NCBI GenBank assembly: GCA_007922225.1
Contig: ML679966.1
Coordinates: 40,453,943 to 40,517,942 of the forward strand
Direction of reading: 5' to 3'
DNA from: Emydura subglobosa
Taxonomy: Eukaryota > Chordata > Testudines > Chelidae
DNA: 64,000 nucleotides
Part shown: piece after piece, positions 1 to 10,984 of the stretch
How the letters are laid out: every line of letters begins with the position of its first letter
How positions within the stretch are numbered: position 1 is the stretch's first letter
Position numbers and translations under genes: made by a program
The notes under the pieces: generated by a model
Told to the model about the DNA's origin: nothing
Seen by the model: the letters and a program-made list of their open reading frames with translations, nothing else
Databases searched by the model: none

Positions 1-262
1 GAATTCTTACTGAAGCCTTGTCAGAGAAAGTACTTCTTTCAGCTTCAGGGAATGGATACTTTTGCCTCACAGCATAATAGTAGTTTTGACTGTATTTCTT
101 ATCCCATTTGATGTAAGTGTAAAATACTCGTGCTCCTTCTCCTGGCTTTTCATCAGCAAAGCACAAAATACCGAGCCAAATTTTCAAAGTGGCCTCAATA
201 CAGGCACTGCATTTGCTCCTACAATTGTACCCACATAACCACTTGTGGATCTTGCAACACAT
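1..262 (-). other. Unassigned open frame running off the left edge
   Basis: The minus strand is open from an ATG at 262-260 to the window edge, 87 codons, with an in-frame TGA five codons upstream of the ATG. The predicted peptide has a Cys-rich first quarter and then a charged, aromatic stretch (KWDKKYSQNYYYAVRQKYPF). I do not recognise a family. It could be an exon entering from the left, with a splice acceptor somewhere in 180-260, or a chance open frame in old repeat DNA. It does not match FGL1, the gene expected head-to-head with PCM1 in amniotes. Treat it as unsupported until sequence to the left is seen. Confidence 0.2.
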
Positions 263-439
263 ACTTGTATGACCATGTCAAGTAGTTAGATGACTAGCTG
301 CTTAGTTTGCATGCACAGAGGCATTTTCACCAAAAATGTGAGTTTTTGCAGAAGCAAAATTGTGGGTACAAATTTAGAAGGTTTGGAAAATTTAGCCATG
401 TAGGATCTTAATAATTATTTTTAATAATCATACAAACTT

Positions 440-548
440 TTCACTTCTATAATGCATTTTAAATGAAGATCTGAGTGCTTTATAAAAATTAATGAATTAA
501 GCCTCTAACACTCTTGGGATATAGGGAAGTATTATCATAGTTTTAAAG
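440..548 (+). repeat. MIR-like SINE fragment (diverged)
   Basis: Phrases typical of MIR-type SINE cores appear in order: 'gtgctttataaa', then a pyrimidine-rich 'ctcttgggatatagggaagtatt' type segment, then 'atcatagttttaaagatga'. The copy is short and diverged, so the call rests on pattern memory only. Confidence 0.35.
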
Positions 549-565
549 ATGATCTCTTAGCCAAA

Positions 566-935
566 CCTTAGGATCAGAACTCCAGCCTCATTCTCCTTGA
601 CCTGTCACCCACTTTCAACACAGTCAACCATACTCTTCTTCTTGAAATCTTGTCCTCCTTTGGCTTCCACCACTCTGTCCTCTCCTGGTTATCCTCCTAC
701 CTCTCTAATTGCTCCTTCACCATGTCATTTGGAGGACCTCCTTAACTTTCTCTGAGTGTTCCACGGAACTGTATCCTTGGTTCCCTTCTTTTCTCCCTCT
801 GCCCCATATCTTTGGGTAATCTCATCCACGAACACAATTTTAATTACCGTCTCTATGTGGACAATTCAGAGATCTACTTCTCTGCTCCAGACTGCTTCTG
901 TCCAAACTAAAATCTCAGCCTGTCTCAGTGTCAGG
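566..935 (+). pseudogene. L2-type LINE, reverse transcriptase fragment (first part)
   Basis: The plus strand translates with few breaks to a reverse transcriptase core of the L2/CR1 clade. It opens with a 'LLDLSPTFNTVNHTLL' segment (motif A, normally DLSAAFDTV). It continues through the 'LSWLSSYLSN' and 'LGSLLFSL' segments to 'NYRLYVDNSEIYFSAPD', which stands where the catalytic YADD box and its SQIY follow-on should be. The second catalytic Asp of the YADD box is Asn here and there is an in-frame stop near 740, so the copy is dead. Similarity stops near 935 and resumes near 1458, so a separate element has split this LINE. Known family role: target-primed retrotransposition. Confidence 0.75.
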
Positions 936-1457
936 GCTGGCCTCGGGCAGCCTGCTTACATGGGTCAGTTACCCAGTTAGAGTAAGGAGACGAGTAGCAG
1001 AGTTAGGGTCAAGCCAAGTCAAGATGCCAGGAAGTTAGGGTTAGGCACTGAGTTACCAACAGGAAGCAAGCAGCAAGTCAGGGTCAGGCCAGGCAGTGTC
1101 AGGATGTCAGGAAGTCAGGGTCAGGTGCTGAGTTTCAGACAGGAGGCAAGTAGTGGAGTCTGAAGTTCACAGCAAGGCAAGGTCTGGAGTAGAAGCAAGC
1201 AAATAGTCTGCATCATTGCTCTTACAGCTTGCTGTGATGACTTCCTGGTTTATATACCAGTATGGGCCAATCAGATGTCTGTGGAGGGTGGCCCCTCTGG
1301 CCTTTCTGGGGGGAACATCCTACAGTGTCTAGCTTCACAGACTCTCCGAGCAAAAACCCCAGCCTGGGATTCCGATGGTGATGTGGAAGTGTCGGCAGTC
1401 TGGAATTCCTATGGTCCCAGGATCTGGTCCAAGAGGTTCTTATGGTTGGTGATATCT
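936..1457. mobile_element. Element nested inside the L2 copy (possible solo LTR)
   Basis: About 520 bp lie between two collinear halves of an L2 reverse transcriptase fragment. They contain an 80-bp tandem duplication rich in GTCAGG, a 'tttatata' box at about 1250, and an inverted CCAAT-like 'ccaatcag' at about 1267. The spacing of a TATA-like box and a CCAAT box resembles a long terminal repeat, but I could not define ends or a target duplication. Edges are good to about 20 bp. Confidence 0.45.
1005..1155. repeat. Two-unit tandem repeat, period about 80 bp
   Basis: Two adjacent units share 'gatg(c/t)caggaagt(t/c)agggt(t/c)aggYRctgagtt' and a following 'acaggaRgcaagYagYRg'. The landmark 'gatgccaggaagt' at 1023 recurs as 'gatgtcaggaagt' at 1103. 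Confidence 0.7.
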
Positions 1458-1580
1458 CCTCATAGCTGTCAGCACAAGTTCAACATGACTAAAAGAGAGT
1501 TCTTAATCTTCTCCTTCCCTCCTCCCACAAAGTCCTTCTTTCATGATCACTGAGAACATCACCACCATCCTGCCTGGATG
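1458..1580 (+). pseudogene. L2-type LINE fragment (continuation after the insertion)
   Basis: The translated stretch around 'HKFNMTKREFLIFSFPPP' and the following His-rich/TTILP-like region corresponds to the part of L2 ORF2 directly after the YADD and 'SCLSDI' region (family pattern: KLNMSKTELLIF...). It continues in the same strand the fragment that ends near 935, which is the evidence for the nested insertion between them. Confidence 0.65.
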
Positions 1581-4282
1581 GGGAGAGAGCATGTTGCATC
1601 ACGGGAGGACAACAAGTTTCCCAAAGCCTCTGCAACTAGTTGCACTGTGAGATAGCTACCCAGGGTGCACTACTTTGAATGTTGACCCAAGCGTGGCAAG
1701 TGGGGACGCAAGAGCCCGGATCAAGGAGCATGGTGTGATCACGCTCCTATGACTTCTAAAATTCAGCAGGTGAAAGTTGATTGAAAGTAAATCGACTTCA
1801 GTCTGCAGTGTAGACATAACCTCAATTTAAAATGCAAAGTTTAGAATAACATCATTTAGGGTTTCTTTTTATTTACTTTAAATATTTGCAAGTGAATTTA
1901 GAGCTCGTGAAAGTGAAAGACTAACACAAAGCCTGAATAACATCCACTGCTTTGCACCTTGTGTAGTCCGTTATGGTAGAAACTGTAATACACTATGTAA
2001 AAATACCATTGATACAAGAGAACAAAGATCCCCGTGTTGGTGGATACTAGGTGCCTATTGAAGGATCACAAACATTGTTGGACAACTGGTACCATAATAA
2101 GGAACTGACTGACCAGAAAAAGAGAATAAAACCTCTGTCTAGCTAGGCATGACTAGTACTAACTGGAGTTTTTGATTTTTCTCTCACCGAATTCCAAACA
2201 AGACCTGTAAGGCTTTGCTGATGAACCGTAATAATAAGGGTCTCATATCTGGAATACCAGACTTATTCCCTGTGGGGACAATCACAAACCAGTTCTGTAA
2301 CTTTAATGTGGATCAGCCTGGTTCTCAGATGTGTAGATTAGGGGCCTGATTCACAACTGTTATTCCAGTTTTACCCAGGAAAACTCCAGTGATTTCAATG
2401 TAAAAGTAGAGTATGAAATGGTGAACCTGGCCCCAGGCATATAGTGCAAGAATCTTTGGCAAAAACAGATTGCTTTCCCTTTTCCTTTCTTTAGCCTATA
2501 CATGAATCAAAATCAAAATATTATGATACTATAATACTTAGAGAAATATTATTTTGGTTGTGGCTCTGTTTAGTGGATAGAAGTGCCATTGATTTAAACC
2601 AGATTGAACATAGCCTCTTCTGTCTGCTTTACTGACTACAAATATTTATACTATATATTTAGAAGAAATTATTCAAGGGCTGCTGACAGCTCTAGTCTTA
2701 GACACATTGTCCCATATTTAACCCAGTTGCTGCTATTAATATGCATACATACCCTTTATTTCTTCATTTGGTAACTCTTTAAGAACTAACATCCTTCCAG
2801 CAAAATGCTACTATACATTAGCTAAGGACAGTTTATGACAACTTAAAGGATCTTTCACTGAATTATTCATTTGTATTTTCCTGTTTTTGAGGACCTTAAT
2901 GAGATGAAAAATTATGCATTCTTGTGGTGAAAACCCTGGGATAAGTTTTAGAATGCTCCCAGTTTATTCACCTCAAAGTCAACCAGAGTCCAGAAGCTTC
3001 CCACAGAAAACTAAAAAAGAAAATGGACTTCATGATAATGTAATGATTTTTTCCACTGTGCTCAATGCACTTTCATAGAAATGAAGCAAACCTAGACTTT
3101 TCCCCTTCATGTGATTTAATTTTCACTTGTTTACAGCCTCCTTACTTTCAGCATAAACTAGAACTGGAAGTGCCAGCATACAGAAGTTTGGGGGACTGTT
3201 CTTGTGGTAATTCTAGCTCAATCATAATAGGAATTACTGCAACAGATGTCCCCTTCCCATAAAGCTCAATCTCAGGAGATTTCCGTATCCAAGAAGCCTG
3301 GCTGATTTGAATGTTTGTTGTATTGCCCAAACTTTTGGGTGCTCCTCGAGACCATCCTTCTGAACTTTTTGAAGTTCACCCATCGCTAGAGGAAATTTAG
3401 ACGTCAGAATAATATACTTTATTCTTGACTTTTTCTATACTGTTAGAAATAAGCGAGAGCATTGTAAATACTACTGCAATTAGTAAAACTTACCGAGCTG
3501 CCAATGGCCACTATTAAACAATTTGCAAGGATAAAATGAAACAATTTCAAAATCTTCATTCTGAGGAAACTGCAAAAGAAAGTAACAATGAAATCTGCAT
3601 TAAAATCCTACATGTGCTATTTTCACTATATTTAAAATACGTGAAAAAAAGATTTTGGTCGGGGCAGGGAAACCCGGACTTACTTTATATTTCATGAACA
3701 GGCAAAAAAAAAACCCAACCCAACACAAAATCATTTCCCCCCTTTGCAGGCCACTTTTAATAGATCTCCAATATTCATTTGAATGAATACTGAAAGTATA
3801 TTTTAATACAAAGATATACAGAGGCTAGGAAATCACTAAATTGCAAGAATGCAAAACAAAAATACCAAAAAAAACCTTCACTCACTCCCACTGACTTACG
3901 TTTCAATGTTGAGGCTGCACTGGTCCTTGCAAAAATATAGACAAGACAGACAATATAAAAGATGGGACAAATTTGGCTTACATCAACAGAACTGAAAGCT
4001 GAATTTGGCTGAAACTAGAGAAGATGTCTACTATGAAGCCTTCCTGTCATCAAGAAAGAATAGAAGATAATTAGATCTGACACATAATTATTGTTAGAAA
4101 TATGTAGAATAGATACTGTGTGATATTCAGCTTTTAGTCCACTGATGACAAGAACTGCATTTGAAAAATTTGCTAGGAATATGTTGTACTGTACAGTACA
4201 TGATGTTTTAAACTGCTTTACTTTAGTTGCAAACTATTATCTCATTCTTTTACATTAAAAAAAAAAACTCTTAGGACCACAA
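1581..4282. other. No gene recognised
   Basis: AT-rich sequence without a supportable coding frame. A short 'ggggcctgattc ... gaacctggcccc' palindromic unit at about 2341-2436 looks like one of the low-complexity-arm MITEs frequent in sauropsids. The minus strand near 3250-3390 has a plausible acceptor and about 50 open codons, but no family match and no partner exon. Confidence 0.5.
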
Positions 4283-4376
4283 TATCTCAGTGCCTCACAA
4301 ACATTAATAAAATTAGCCTCACAACTTGCTGTTTGGTAGGGAAGTGTTATTATCCTCACTTTAGAGATGGGGAACT
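4283..4376 (+). repeat. MIR-like SINE fragment
   Basis: The order 'cacaatatctcagtgcctc', 'cctcacaac', 'ggtagggaagtgttattatcc', 'cactttagagatgggg' follows the conserved core and tail of MIR-type SINEs (tAttAtccccattttacagatg in the family). It abuts the MITE that starts at 4377. Confidence 0.55.
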
Positions 4377-4634
4377 AAGCCCTCGTCTACATGAGAAAAC
4401 TGCATTGGTTCAACTGAAATTGGGTTTTTAAACTGCTGTAGTTAAACTGATGCAAACTGCTGTATAGACACTCATTTCAGTTTAAGGGTAGTTTATTTCA
4501 GTTTAACTTAACCCAATTCCTAATTGACTTAAATTAAACCAAAATAAGAGTGTCCACAGAGTCTTTTGCACTAACTTATTTAGTTTAAAAATGCATTTAA
4601 ATTAAACCAATGCATTTGTGGTTAGACAAGGCCT
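4377..4634. mobile_element. MITE with about 33-bp terminal inverted repeats and an inner palindrome
   Basis: The left arm 4377-4410 (aagccctcgtctacat...) and right arm 4604-4634 (...ggttagacaaggcct) are inverted copies with a few mismatches, both running into 'tgcattggtt'. A second inverted pair lies inside, at about 4452-4485 and 4533-4562, sharing 'agacactc' and 'cagtttaa', so the element can fold twice or is one MITE inside another. No coding capacity. The terminal 'aggcctNgtcta' is a common end in reptile hAT-like MITEs (recollection, not searched). Confidence 0.7.
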
Positions 4635-7479
4635 GATATACAAAGAGATTAAGGCTGCGTTTCAGCAAGGCACCTCAGCATGTATGTGATAGAGAATAGC
4701 TTCTACAGAAAATTTCACTCCATTTATTTACGCATGCATGTGCAGAGCCAATGGAACACTAACAGACTGTTCTTTATATTGTACAACAAAAACCAGTGTG
4801 CATATGTGAAGTTTTAAACTCTGATAACTCAGCCAAATCAAATCTCATTCATGAGACCTCTGAGAAGCACATGGCCTACTGGCTATGGCCCTGTCAAATG
4901 TCAAGTTTGTCACCTACGTATGAAATACTAGAGATATTCAAAAAATTTTGCAAATCTTTTGATTTTGTAGAAAAACTGCATGTGTAATTTACTATGCTTG
5001 AAAATGACATCTGTTTTTGGTGAAACGTTCAGATCAGAAATTATTCTTGGACAGAGAGCAAATGTATCAAATTTCAGCCGAAAATTTAAAACTTTGAGGA
5101 AACTGAAAATGTTCAGAATGTAAAACCCTGGACAGTCTTCATAGAAGTGTTGCTATGTGCCATGCTCTTGGACTAAAAATTTGTAAGTTACCCAGGGGAT
5201 TTGGATACCAAATTCCCATTAATTTTAAGGGAAATTGAGCAACTACTTCTCTTAGGGAAGCTTTGAAAAAAAAAAAATCACGTTTTTTATATTAAGGGTA
5301 CATTTAGAAAAAATTATGTAGAGTTAATAAATGATTAATAGATGTTTTAATAAATGGTTAATCAATTGTTACAGAGTCTAACAAGCCAAGCCAAATAACC
5401 ATGGTTTATAATGCTCTATAAAACCTATCACTAATGTGCTGCTGAGTCTCTAATGCTACCCCGACCTCTAATAGGCTTCTAATGTCTATTTGTAGCTCTT
5501 TATAAACTTTTTATAAAGGTTTCTTAATACAAAGTGGACAGGGTTCTTTCTGAAAGTCTCAGCCTTGATCATTTGTCAAACTTTCTGAAATCTTAAGTTG
5601 TTTCCCATGCTGACCAGATAGTATTATAAGCACTATGTTATTTAAATGTTTAACTGAAACTCAGAGGGCCACATTCTGCTCTTATTTACACCAGTGTATT
5701 CCTATTAATTTCAGTTTTAATGAAAGTAAAATTTGCAAAACCTGCCTGTCATTGAACTCTGACATTAATCTGGATTTCAAATACTTTGAACCATGACAAA
5801 CCTGAGGTACTTTCACTTATCTGTAATAGTCATTCTCATGTTGCAGCTACTACAGTTTTGAAAGCAGCTGTTGCCACCTGTTGCAATGATTTTCTTTCAA
5901 TCATGGGAGATGAGTGACCTAAGAGTACATCAGCTAGTTGGGCAACCTGCGTGTAACCTTTAATTTCTAGCTTTGAATATTTCAGTCATACTACTTATTC
6001 TGCATACAGCTGTGATCAAGGTATATTGTCTAGGACTTGAGTATTGAATTTCTTTCATTTAATAATTCATTGTCATCTAATATGCATAACTGTCCAACTG
6101 TTCCATAGAGAGTTCACCAATCTGAAAGGCTCAAATGGAGTGTCAGTCCTTCAAGGATTGTACATCATTCTAACTAGAGTAACTTCATTTTTTAAAGGAA
6201 GTAACAAACACACTTTAAATAGGTGTTCAAGACAATTGATGCAAGAGCAGACTTTACTAGGCAGAGTTATTTCAGTATGTTTGATCTACTGCATGTAAGC
6301 TACAGATCAGGTGTAGGAGTTTAAAATTTGTGCAGTTGAGTGTCTGTATCCTAATCAAATGAAGTAACCTTTCTATTTAAAAGCTGGCTCATTTTAAAGG
6401 AAGTCTCTCTCATGGAGAGCTGCAGAAGGACTGGAGTTGTAAGCTCTTTTGGAATACAACTTTGTCTATATTGGCTCTAGCACAGCCAAGAGACGGGTCA
6501 CTGATATGATATCTGGTATAAAACTTTCTTCTTTGTCTTAGCTTTGCTATATTTTATTTAGTTTTTCATATTTCAAATACATGTAAAATAAATGGGACTA
6601 TTTGTGAGTCCAGATTGCAGAACTGGGCATTTAATGTGTAATGCAACTCCTCCCATCTCACCTTATAAGACCTCCCTTCCAATATAACTTGCAGCAGAAC
6701 CCTGTCCACCCACCGATATTAATTAACAAAAAGTCATGGTTCTGGGTTAGCTGTACCTTCGACCTCTCTGTCTCTCAGGATGAAATCCTAGGAATAACAC
6801 CACATTTAGACTGGGTCTCCAGATTACAGTATCCTGGCTTACCAACTTTCTTTCCTTAGCAGGCTCAACCAGGTTTGGTATCTGCCTGAAACTTCCCTTC
6901 AGGAGCCATGATTGGTATGAAAATGCAGTGACAGCCACCTTCTTCAAAACAAAGTACTCTTTATTTCTCCATAGAAACATAATAATCAGAGAGAAAATGG
7001 ACTGCTGCATTGTGGGGGAGAGAGTAAAATGGGGCATAACTGGGGTGAGCCCTCCTCCCAGCACTCCACTGAACCCGGAACTCCCGTACTCTGGGAGCAC
7101 TAGGAACCCAGGCAGTGCCTCCCCCCACTCACCATATGGCCTTGGGGAAGAACTATAGAGAGAAGCCAGCCAGAGACTCCAGCCAGTAGGGACAAAAGAA
7201 CCCAAAGCAGGGACCTAAGGACCTTTTACAGTTTTGACTAGATTTTCTTTTCCCTGTGCTGATTTGCTGATTGCTCCAACCTTCTCTCCCCTCTCCTGAC
7301 CCCGCCGCACAGTCTCTTCACCTCAGCTTGATTCCACATCTGTCCCCTTGCCTTTTTCTCCCATGCCATTTCTCTTACCCTCTTCCTTCCACTTTTCTTT
7401 CCATTTAGCTGATCCCTTCCTATATCAACCCCCTCCCTCCCCGAAACTGTGACACTAACATGCCATTTGCTCCCCTCCT
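4635..7479. other. No gene recognised
   Basis: Mostly AT-rich. A 'gggccacattctgctcttatttacacc' unit near 5667 is a fragment of a common palindromic MITE. Between about 6640 and 7205 the composition becomes GC-richer, with open frames on both strands (longest 152 codons, minus). None has a recognisable domain or splice context, and the block looks like an unclassified repeat, possibly LTR-like. Confidence 0.5.
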
Positions 7480-7665
7480 TTGTTCACTTTGCTTGTATGT
7501 TCTTCCCCTTCTCCCATCCTTTTCTTGTCTATTTAGATTGTAAGCTCTTCAGGGCAGGGATCTATTGCTGTGTCTTTGTGCAATTCCTGGCAAAATGGGC
7601 CCCAATCTGGGTTGACCCTTAGGCACTACCACAATAAATATGTTCAATACTAATAATAAAATGGT
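7480..7665 (+). repeat. L2-type LINE 3' end
   Basis: The landmark 'tagattgtaagctcttcagggcaggga', then 'gtgtctttgtgcaattcctggcaaaatggg', then 'aggcactaccacaataaat' follows the conserved 3' tail of LINE2. The pyrimidine-rich stretch upstream (7240-7480) may be the rest of its 3' UTR but is less certain. Confidence 0.7.
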
Positions 7666-7995
7666 TAAAAACAACAAAATGTATATTGTCTTACCTAAAG
7701 CTCAGCATTTCTCTCAAAACATAGGCCCAGTTTATCCCAGGTACACTCCCCCTCACTTTTGGAGACAGGAGTTTCAGCTGCTATCCCCAATTAAATACCC
7801 CATCCTCAGAAGATTCTAGAAATCTGATTCTCTCTTACTTGATGCTGTTATTATATATTCTGCCTTCCCCAAAAGATCCTGTTACTGTACTTGACAACCG
7901 GAATCCCTCATCTCAAACTGACTGAGGAATTACAACCATTCTACAAATACAAATTTTCCAAAGAACATGCTCTGATATGGGCATCTAAGCGCGTT

Positions 7996-9200
7996 GGCTC
8001 CATGGGAGGCCACAGCGGCTTCCTGCAGACAGGGGAATAGCTCGCACTTGGCGAGTGAGCAGTCTTAGCAATCCACCCTTAGGCAGGGTGAGCTCCCAGT
8101 CTATCGCTCAGACCCCCAATCTGGGCAAGCGAACAAGGGGTCAGTTGCTCCAACCCTTAGGCAGGGTGAGCAGCGGTTGATCACTCAGGGCGAGCGAGTA
8201 AGGAGTCAGTTGCGCCAACCCTTAGACAGGGTGAGCAGCGGTTGATCACTCAGGGCGAGCGAGTAAGGAGTCAGTTGCGCCAACCCTTAGACAGGGTGAG
8301 TAGCAAGCGAGGCAACGGCTTCCTGAGCGGTCAGGAGTGAGATTCTCCTGGGGTGGCTAGGGAAAAGGGGAAGGGACGTCTCCACTGCGTCCCAGCCCAG
8401 GGCCCTAGTAGTGGCAGAAGCGGCTGCCACTGTGTCGGCGGGGCTCCCGCTGCAACACACCGACTATATTGCGGCTTCAGCCACAGGCAATGGCTGTCCC
8501 TGGGCTACTTCTTCCCCGCTGACCCCAGTACCTGCCTCCTCCGTGCTGCGAGGATAGTCCACCTGGGTTAGCGCTATCAGTCCCTCTTTATCAACCGGGG
8601 GGTAAGGCGGGGAGTTCCTCTTCAGGGGGCAGCTCCTCAAGGTCGTTGTAGGTTGGGAGAGGCTCGGCCTCTGGCAGCGCCTCCAAGTCCCGCCCCGCCT
8701 TAGGGAGGGGTTCGGCAGCCAGCAGTTCCTCCAGATCCGGCCCGGCCTCCGGGGGTGCCCGCCACTCAGGCTGCTCCGGGGTCTCAGCCCAGTCCGGTGG
8801 TTCCGGAGCACGGGCACAGGCTTGGGGTCGGGGTAGTTCGGCCCAGTCGTCCTAGCCAGGTTGCCTGGTTCAACTCCACGAAGGCCCTATCCAGTCCCCA
8901 GGCGGGGCCGGGGTTCATCGGCGGCTCGGCTCGGGCCTAGGCCTCTGCTGGCAGGGCTATACGTCTGTCTCTGGCAGCAGTCTGGGGCCTACTGAGCTCA
9001 GGGGCCTCACCTTTATACTTCCCCTTCCTGTCGGGGCTCCGCCCCGCTGCCGCCGATTGGACTGGCTGGGTGGTCCTATCACGGCCCGGGTCCCTTGTTG
9101 CCGGGCAGACGCCGTGGCAGGACGTGAGGTGGTCCAATCAGAGTGCTCGCATCCTTCCTCGGGCTCTGGCTCCGGGGGAGGCCACAGCGGCTTCCTACAG
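7996..9200 (-). mobile_element. Unclassified GC-rich element, copy A
   Basis: The 1.2 kb block is bounded by a 33-bp direct repeat (7996-8028 and 9168-9200; 30 of 33 identical; core 'aggccacagcggcttcct'). Plus-strand order: boundary repeat, 65-bp minisatellite, a 'cccagcccagggccctag' module with flanking 'agtggc', a segment rich in 'ctcctc(c/a)a', then a TATA-like box read on the minus strand ('aagtataaagg' at about 9015-9025), a CCAAT box, and the boundary repeat. The same modules occur at 16343-17055 (opposite orientation) and 56395-58768, so this is an interspersed family. Read on the minus strand, a CCAAT box and then a TATA box precede the acidic, proline-rich reading frame, as in an LTR or a LINE 5' region. 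Open frames on the minus strand have no recognisable domain. Class unresolved. Confidence 0.55.
8140..8310. repeat. 65-bp minisatellite, nearly three units
   Basis: Units start at 8140, 8205 and 8270, exactly 65 bp apart, beginning 'gtcagttgc(t/g)ccaaccc' and containing 'cagggtgagcagcggttga'. Units one and two differ at only a few bases; the third is cut after about 40 bp. An earlier diverged unit may lie at 8060-8139. Confidence 0.85.
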
Positions 9201-9284
9201 GGCATTACTTCTTGGAAGTAAAATTCCAAGTGTAAGGATTCAAGTATGTTACCCAAATTACCTTAGTTTTGGAGTAAAAAAGAG

Positions 9285-10080
9285 GAAGTTATAGAATCAT
9301 AGAAGATTAGAGTTGGAAGGGACCTCAGGAGGTCATCTAGTTCAACTCCCTGCTCAAAGCAGGACTGACATCAGCTAAGTCATCCCAGCCAGCGCTTTGT
9401 CAAGCCATAGATTAAAAACCTCTAAAGATGGAGATTCCACCACCTCCCTAGGTAACCCATTCCAGTGCTTCACCACCCTCCTAGTGAAAACTTTTTCCTA
9501 ATATCCAACCTAGACCTCCCCCATTGCAACTTAAGACTATTGCTCCTAGTTCTGTTATCTACTACCATTGAGAATAGCCTAGCTCCTCCTCGCTGGAACT
9601 CCCTTTCAGGTAGTTAAAGGCTGCTATCAAATCCCCCCTCATTCTTCTCTTTTGCAGACTAAACAAGCCTAGTTCCCTCAGCCTCTCCTCATAAGTCCTG
9701 TGCTCCAGCCCCCTAATCATTTTTGTTGCCCTCTGCTGGACTCTCTCTAATTTGTCCACATCTTTTTTGTAGTGGGGGGCCAAAAACTGGACACAATACT
9801 CCAAATGCGGCCTCACCAATGCCAAATACAGGGGAATAATCACTTCCCTCGATCTGCTGGCAATGCTCCTCCTAATGCAGCCCAATATGCTATTAGCCTT
9901 CTTGGCAACCAGGGCACACTGCTGATTCATATCCAGCTTCATATCCAGGTCCTTTTCTGCAGAACTGCTGCCTAGCCTGATGGTCCCCCAGTCTGTAGCT
10001 GTGCATGGGATTCTTCTGTCCTAAGTGCAGGACTCTGCACTTGTCCTTGTTGAACCTCATCATTTCTTTTGGCCCAATCC
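9285..10080 (-). pseudogene. CR1 LINE, 3' part of ORF2 and 3' end
   Basis: Read on the minus strand, a frame from about 10070 to 9562 encodes the C-terminal part of CR1 ORF2. It starts with a '[11 protein letters not shown]' segment, then '[13 protein letters not shown]', then after a frameshift near 9920 '[20 protein letters not shown]', '[16 protein letters not shown]', '[17 protein letters not shown]' and '[18 protein letters not shown]'. These are hallmark CR1 strings. The 3' UTR ends in the diagnostic hairpin region, seen on plus as 'agaatcatagaag' followed by 'ttggaagggacctcagg' at about 9293-9330. The 5' truncation near 10080 is typical of CR1. Frameshift and substitutions make it inactive. 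Confidence 0.92.
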
Positions 10081-10984
10081 TCCAACGGGGCATATTCGGT
10101 TGGAAATTGGCTGTAGTCATCCCCCCAGTACACTGACTTACAGCTGAATGGGTGTAATAGGAGTACAAGTTACATCTTTTCTTAAAGTGCGGCAAGGCTC
10201 CCTGTGAGTGTGTTTCTCCAGTACACTTGGAGGACACTATGCTTGCTCCTGGTCTTTATCAGAGACATAATCCAGTCATTTCCTCCCTTCTCCCAAGTGT
10301 GCTTCCAAACCCTGAGAGCCTCTAGCATTAGAATAGGGTTTTAAAGGCTTTGATGAGTATTTTCCCAGATTAAGGACTGCAGGATCAAAGCTATAAAACA
10401 TTATACTAATGGGAATTTTTGCATAAGTAAAAACTGCAGGATCAAGTCCTCTATATTCAAAGTGCTTTACAAACATTAACTAAATCCACACCATTTTCAG
10501 GGATAACTGATTATTCACAATATGCAGTATTGTTTTTCTTTGGCTGAAAGTAAAGTTGTCAGCAGAAGTTTCTAAAAAAATCTGTTTTAGCTACAACTTT
10601 CAGAGAGTCTATAATTCTGTCCTGTTCAATAAGATGTTAAATTAAAAATGTGTAGTTGTTCGGGGAAGCTCAAACTCCTAATACAATTAGAGTATTTCCA
10701 AAGTCTATCTGATGCTGGCAGGCCAGGTTCCAGTCCTTGCCAAGGCTGCTGGTATTAGTTAATAATTGGCAAACTCATAGCTGAAGATCAGACCATTTCT
10801 CTTATGTGTTAGTGTTGCTCAAAACAGATATTAGTCTAATAAGAATGTATTTAGTGTTTAGACTCTATAGAATTTTGTAAGTTGCTGCATGCATTAATCT
10901 TATTTTAATGTCTGCATTCCATGCTATAAGGAAATATGTGAATTTTGCTTTATAACTTTGAAAATGTTTGCTCTAAACTTGTGA
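10081..10984. other. No gene recognised
   Basis: AT-rich DNA. A 'caaagtgctttacaaacattaac' string near 10459 is a MIR-like scrap. No coding exon, RNA gene or clear repeat boundary seen. Confidence 0.5.

Noticed and set aside
3250..3395. Minus-strand block with a good acceptor (cctctag) and about 50 open codons
   Set aside because: No partner exon, no recognised family, stop shortly after; kept only as a remark.
6747..7205. 152-codon minus-strand frame
   Set aside because: No recognisable domain, no splice context, opposite-strand frames also open; looks like repeat DNA.
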